A model generated the notes under the pieces. It did no database searches. It was not told where the DNA came from and was given only the letters and a program-made list of their open reading frames with translations. Shown in pieces: positions 63,541 through 64,000 of a DNA stretch of 64,000 bases. The DNA comes from Saprospiraceae bacterium (GTDB taxonomy: Bacteria > Bacteroidota > Bacteroidia > Chitinophagales > Saprospiraceae): positions 22,555 to 86,554 of the forward strand of contig JABSSL010000013.1 in NCBI GenBank assembly GCA_013214355.1, written 5' to 3'. Each line of letters begins with the position of its first letter. The first letter of the stretch is position 1. A program made the translations under genes and the position numbers.

Positions 63541-63622
63541 AGGCGACGGGAATCGAACCCGCAAGCGTCTTTCGACGCACCAGTGTCACAAACTGGCACA
63601 GCAAACCAATAGCTGACTCGCC
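63541..63622 (-). tRNA. Non-canonical long-variable-arm tRNA, anticodon GTG
   Basis: A class II tRNA by shape: D-arm CAGC-TATTGGTTT-GCTG, anticodon stem CCAGT/ACTGG with loop TTGTGAC (U33 present, anticodon GTG, His codons), a perfect variable-arm hairpin GCGTC-GAAA-GACGC, and T-loop TTCGATT. The acceptor/T stack is short: GGCGA/TCGCC plus CGGG/CCCG give only nine continuous pairs instead of twelve. Real His tRNAs have short variable loops and G-1, which this lacks. It may be a serine- or leucine-type body reading His codons, or a decaying gene. Confidence 0.6.
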
Positions 63623-63627
63623 AGGGG

Positions 63628-63700
63628 TAGGGACAGGAGGACTCGAACCTCCAACCATCGCCGTACTTGGCGCCGCTCTCTCCCATTGAGCTACATCCCT
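63628..63700 (-). tRNA. tRNA-like gene with aberrant anticodon arm (GTA?)
   Basis: Acceptor AGGGATG/TGTCCCT, D-arm GCTC-AATGGGAGA-GAGC and T-arm GGAGG-TTCGAGT-CCTCC are canonical. The anticodon arm is not: the best stem is CGCC/GGCG enclosing only AAGTAC, with no U33. If read, the anticodon would be GTA. It lies five bases upstream of the GTG tRNA. Identity is left open. Confidence 0.5.
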
Positions 63701-63741
63701 GTTTTTGCAGATCGCTAGGCTGTCAGGTGGTAGAGGGCAGG

Positions 63742-63800
63742 TAACACTTCAAAGCCGTTCTCCTTTAGCCACCATGCCTTGGTTGGTGTCCTCACCAACC
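63742..63800 (-). repeat. Structured repeat, copy A, with hairpin
   Basis: Similar to 63946-64000 at a period of 204 bases; shared core CTCCTTTAGCCACC on the plus strand. It ends in GGTTGGTG-TCCT-CACCAACC (63781-63800), a perfect eight-pair hairpin. In copy B the stem begins GCTTGGTG, so a G has become C. The minus-strand reading also contains tRNA-like pieces (GTGGCTAAAGGAG; loop CTTTGAA), but no full cloverleaf. Confidence 0.6.
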
Positions 63801-63851
63801 AAAATTCCTTGTCCACCGAGCATACAGTTTAACCTTGGTCTAAATCCACAG

Positions 63852-63920
63852 TCTAGGTGGTTGGAGTTGAACCAACATCTACACGGCTCCAAACCGCGTG
63901 CTTTGCGCTTATTAAGGAGT
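63852..63920 (-). tRNA. tRNA-Pro-like gene (TGG) with collapsed D-arm
   Basis: The right half is canonical: anticodon stem CGCGG/CCGTG with loop TTTGGAG (anticodon TGG), variable loop TAGAT, T-arm GTTGG-TTCAACT-CCAAC. The left half is not: the D region is only AAGCGCAAAGCA, and the 5' acceptor strand does not pair with the 3' strand CACCTAG. It is probably a degenerate or highly non-canonical tRNA. Confidence 0.45.
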
Positions 63921-63945
63921 TGCTGAGAGAACAGGCTGTTTCAGA

Positions 63946-64000
63946 TAACGCTCCAAATCCATTCTCCTTTAGCCACCCTCGCCTTGCTTGGTGTTATCAC
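63946..64000 (-). repeat. Structured repeat, copy B, cut by window edge
   Basis: Aligns with copy A over its whole visible length, with substitutions and one insertion. The visible hairpin arm GCTTGGTG-TTAT-CAC stops at the window end; completion as CACCAAGC just outside is predicted. Confidence 0.55.

Noticed and set aside
63781..63800. The GGTTGGTG hairpin as a plain terminator
   Set aside because: No T-run follows on either strand at a useful place, and it is repeated with a compensatory-looking change.
63468..63926. Plus-strand ORFs over the tRNA array (63468-63689 and 63705-63926)
   Set aside because: They are antisense readings of tRNA genes, with the typical spurious peptide SRWLELNQH.
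1..64000. CRISPR arrays, insertion sequences, prophage genes
   Set aside because: No spaced direct repeats, transposase, integrase or phage structural genes were seen.

Overview
The window looks like a chromosomal segment of a Bacteroidota bacterium, most likely of the Saprospiria/Lewinella type. This rests on the families present (DUF2490, DUF3078 and DUF6090-like proteins, TPR-fused histidine kinases, FtsX-type ABC permeases in one 800-residue chain, a lipid-anchored cytochrome c/PQQ-type sugar dehydrogenase), the scarcity of strong Shine-Dalgarno sites, and promoter-like TAnnTTTG elements. The species cannot be fixed from the sequence alone. Most of the window is ordinary single-copy chromosome. 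I see no prophage, insertion sequence or CRISPR array.

Layout. 0-7 kb: a cut-off alpha/beta hydrolase, a PepSY-like/DUF2490 pair, a Crp/Fnr regulator, two overlapping quinone-oxidoreductase-like genes and a lipoprotein amidohydrolase. 7.2-15.75 kb: a divergent AraC regulator and a five-gene L-rhamnose operon (bifunctional aldolase/lactaldehyde dehydrogenase, isomerase, kinase, L-lactate dehydrogenase, NCS1-like permease). 15.7-21.5 kb: Nudix hydrolase, sugar isomerase-like lipoprotein, SelO and a SulP transporter. 21.5-28.7 kb: an FtsX-type permease divergent from a sigma-54 response regulator/kinase pair, a class III cyclase and a decayed copy of the kinase 3' end. 28.7-31.7 kb: PQQ-type sugar dehydrogenase and an NHL-like protein. 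31.8-39.5 kb: a signalling block on the minus strand, PP2C - Ser/Thr kinase - outer-membrane barrel - NarL-type regulator - TPR histidine kinase, preceded by an FHA-trypsin membrane protein. 39.8-55.4 kb: mixed housekeeping and accessory genes (subtilase, SDR, phosphotransferases, beta-lactamase-like hydrolase, AraC and Crp regulators, esterase, DUF3078 barrel, a Dps-like protein lacking most ferroxidase ligands, bestrophin, RidA). 55.4-62.4 kb: secreted unknowns, including a coupled pair of paralogous propeller-like proteins of which only one has a signal peptide, an HxlR regulator, a Tat-exported epimerase and a CotH-like protein.

The right-hand 1 kb is the most unusual part. It is a tightly packed minus-strand tRNA array: three tRNA-Gln, a tRNA-Arg, then tRNA-like genes that break the canonical rules (a long-variable-arm tRNA with a GTG anticodon and a short acceptor/T stack, one without U33, one with a collapsed D-arm). 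These are interleaved with a roughly 204-base repeat carrying a hairpin whose stem covaries between copies. The array runs off the window end.

Working logic: the rhamnose operon takes L-rhamnose to DHAP and L-lactate, and the LldD-type enzyme would carry L-lactate on to pyruvate. The 32-39 kb block physically joins Ser/Thr phosphorylation with a two-component system in one probable transcript.
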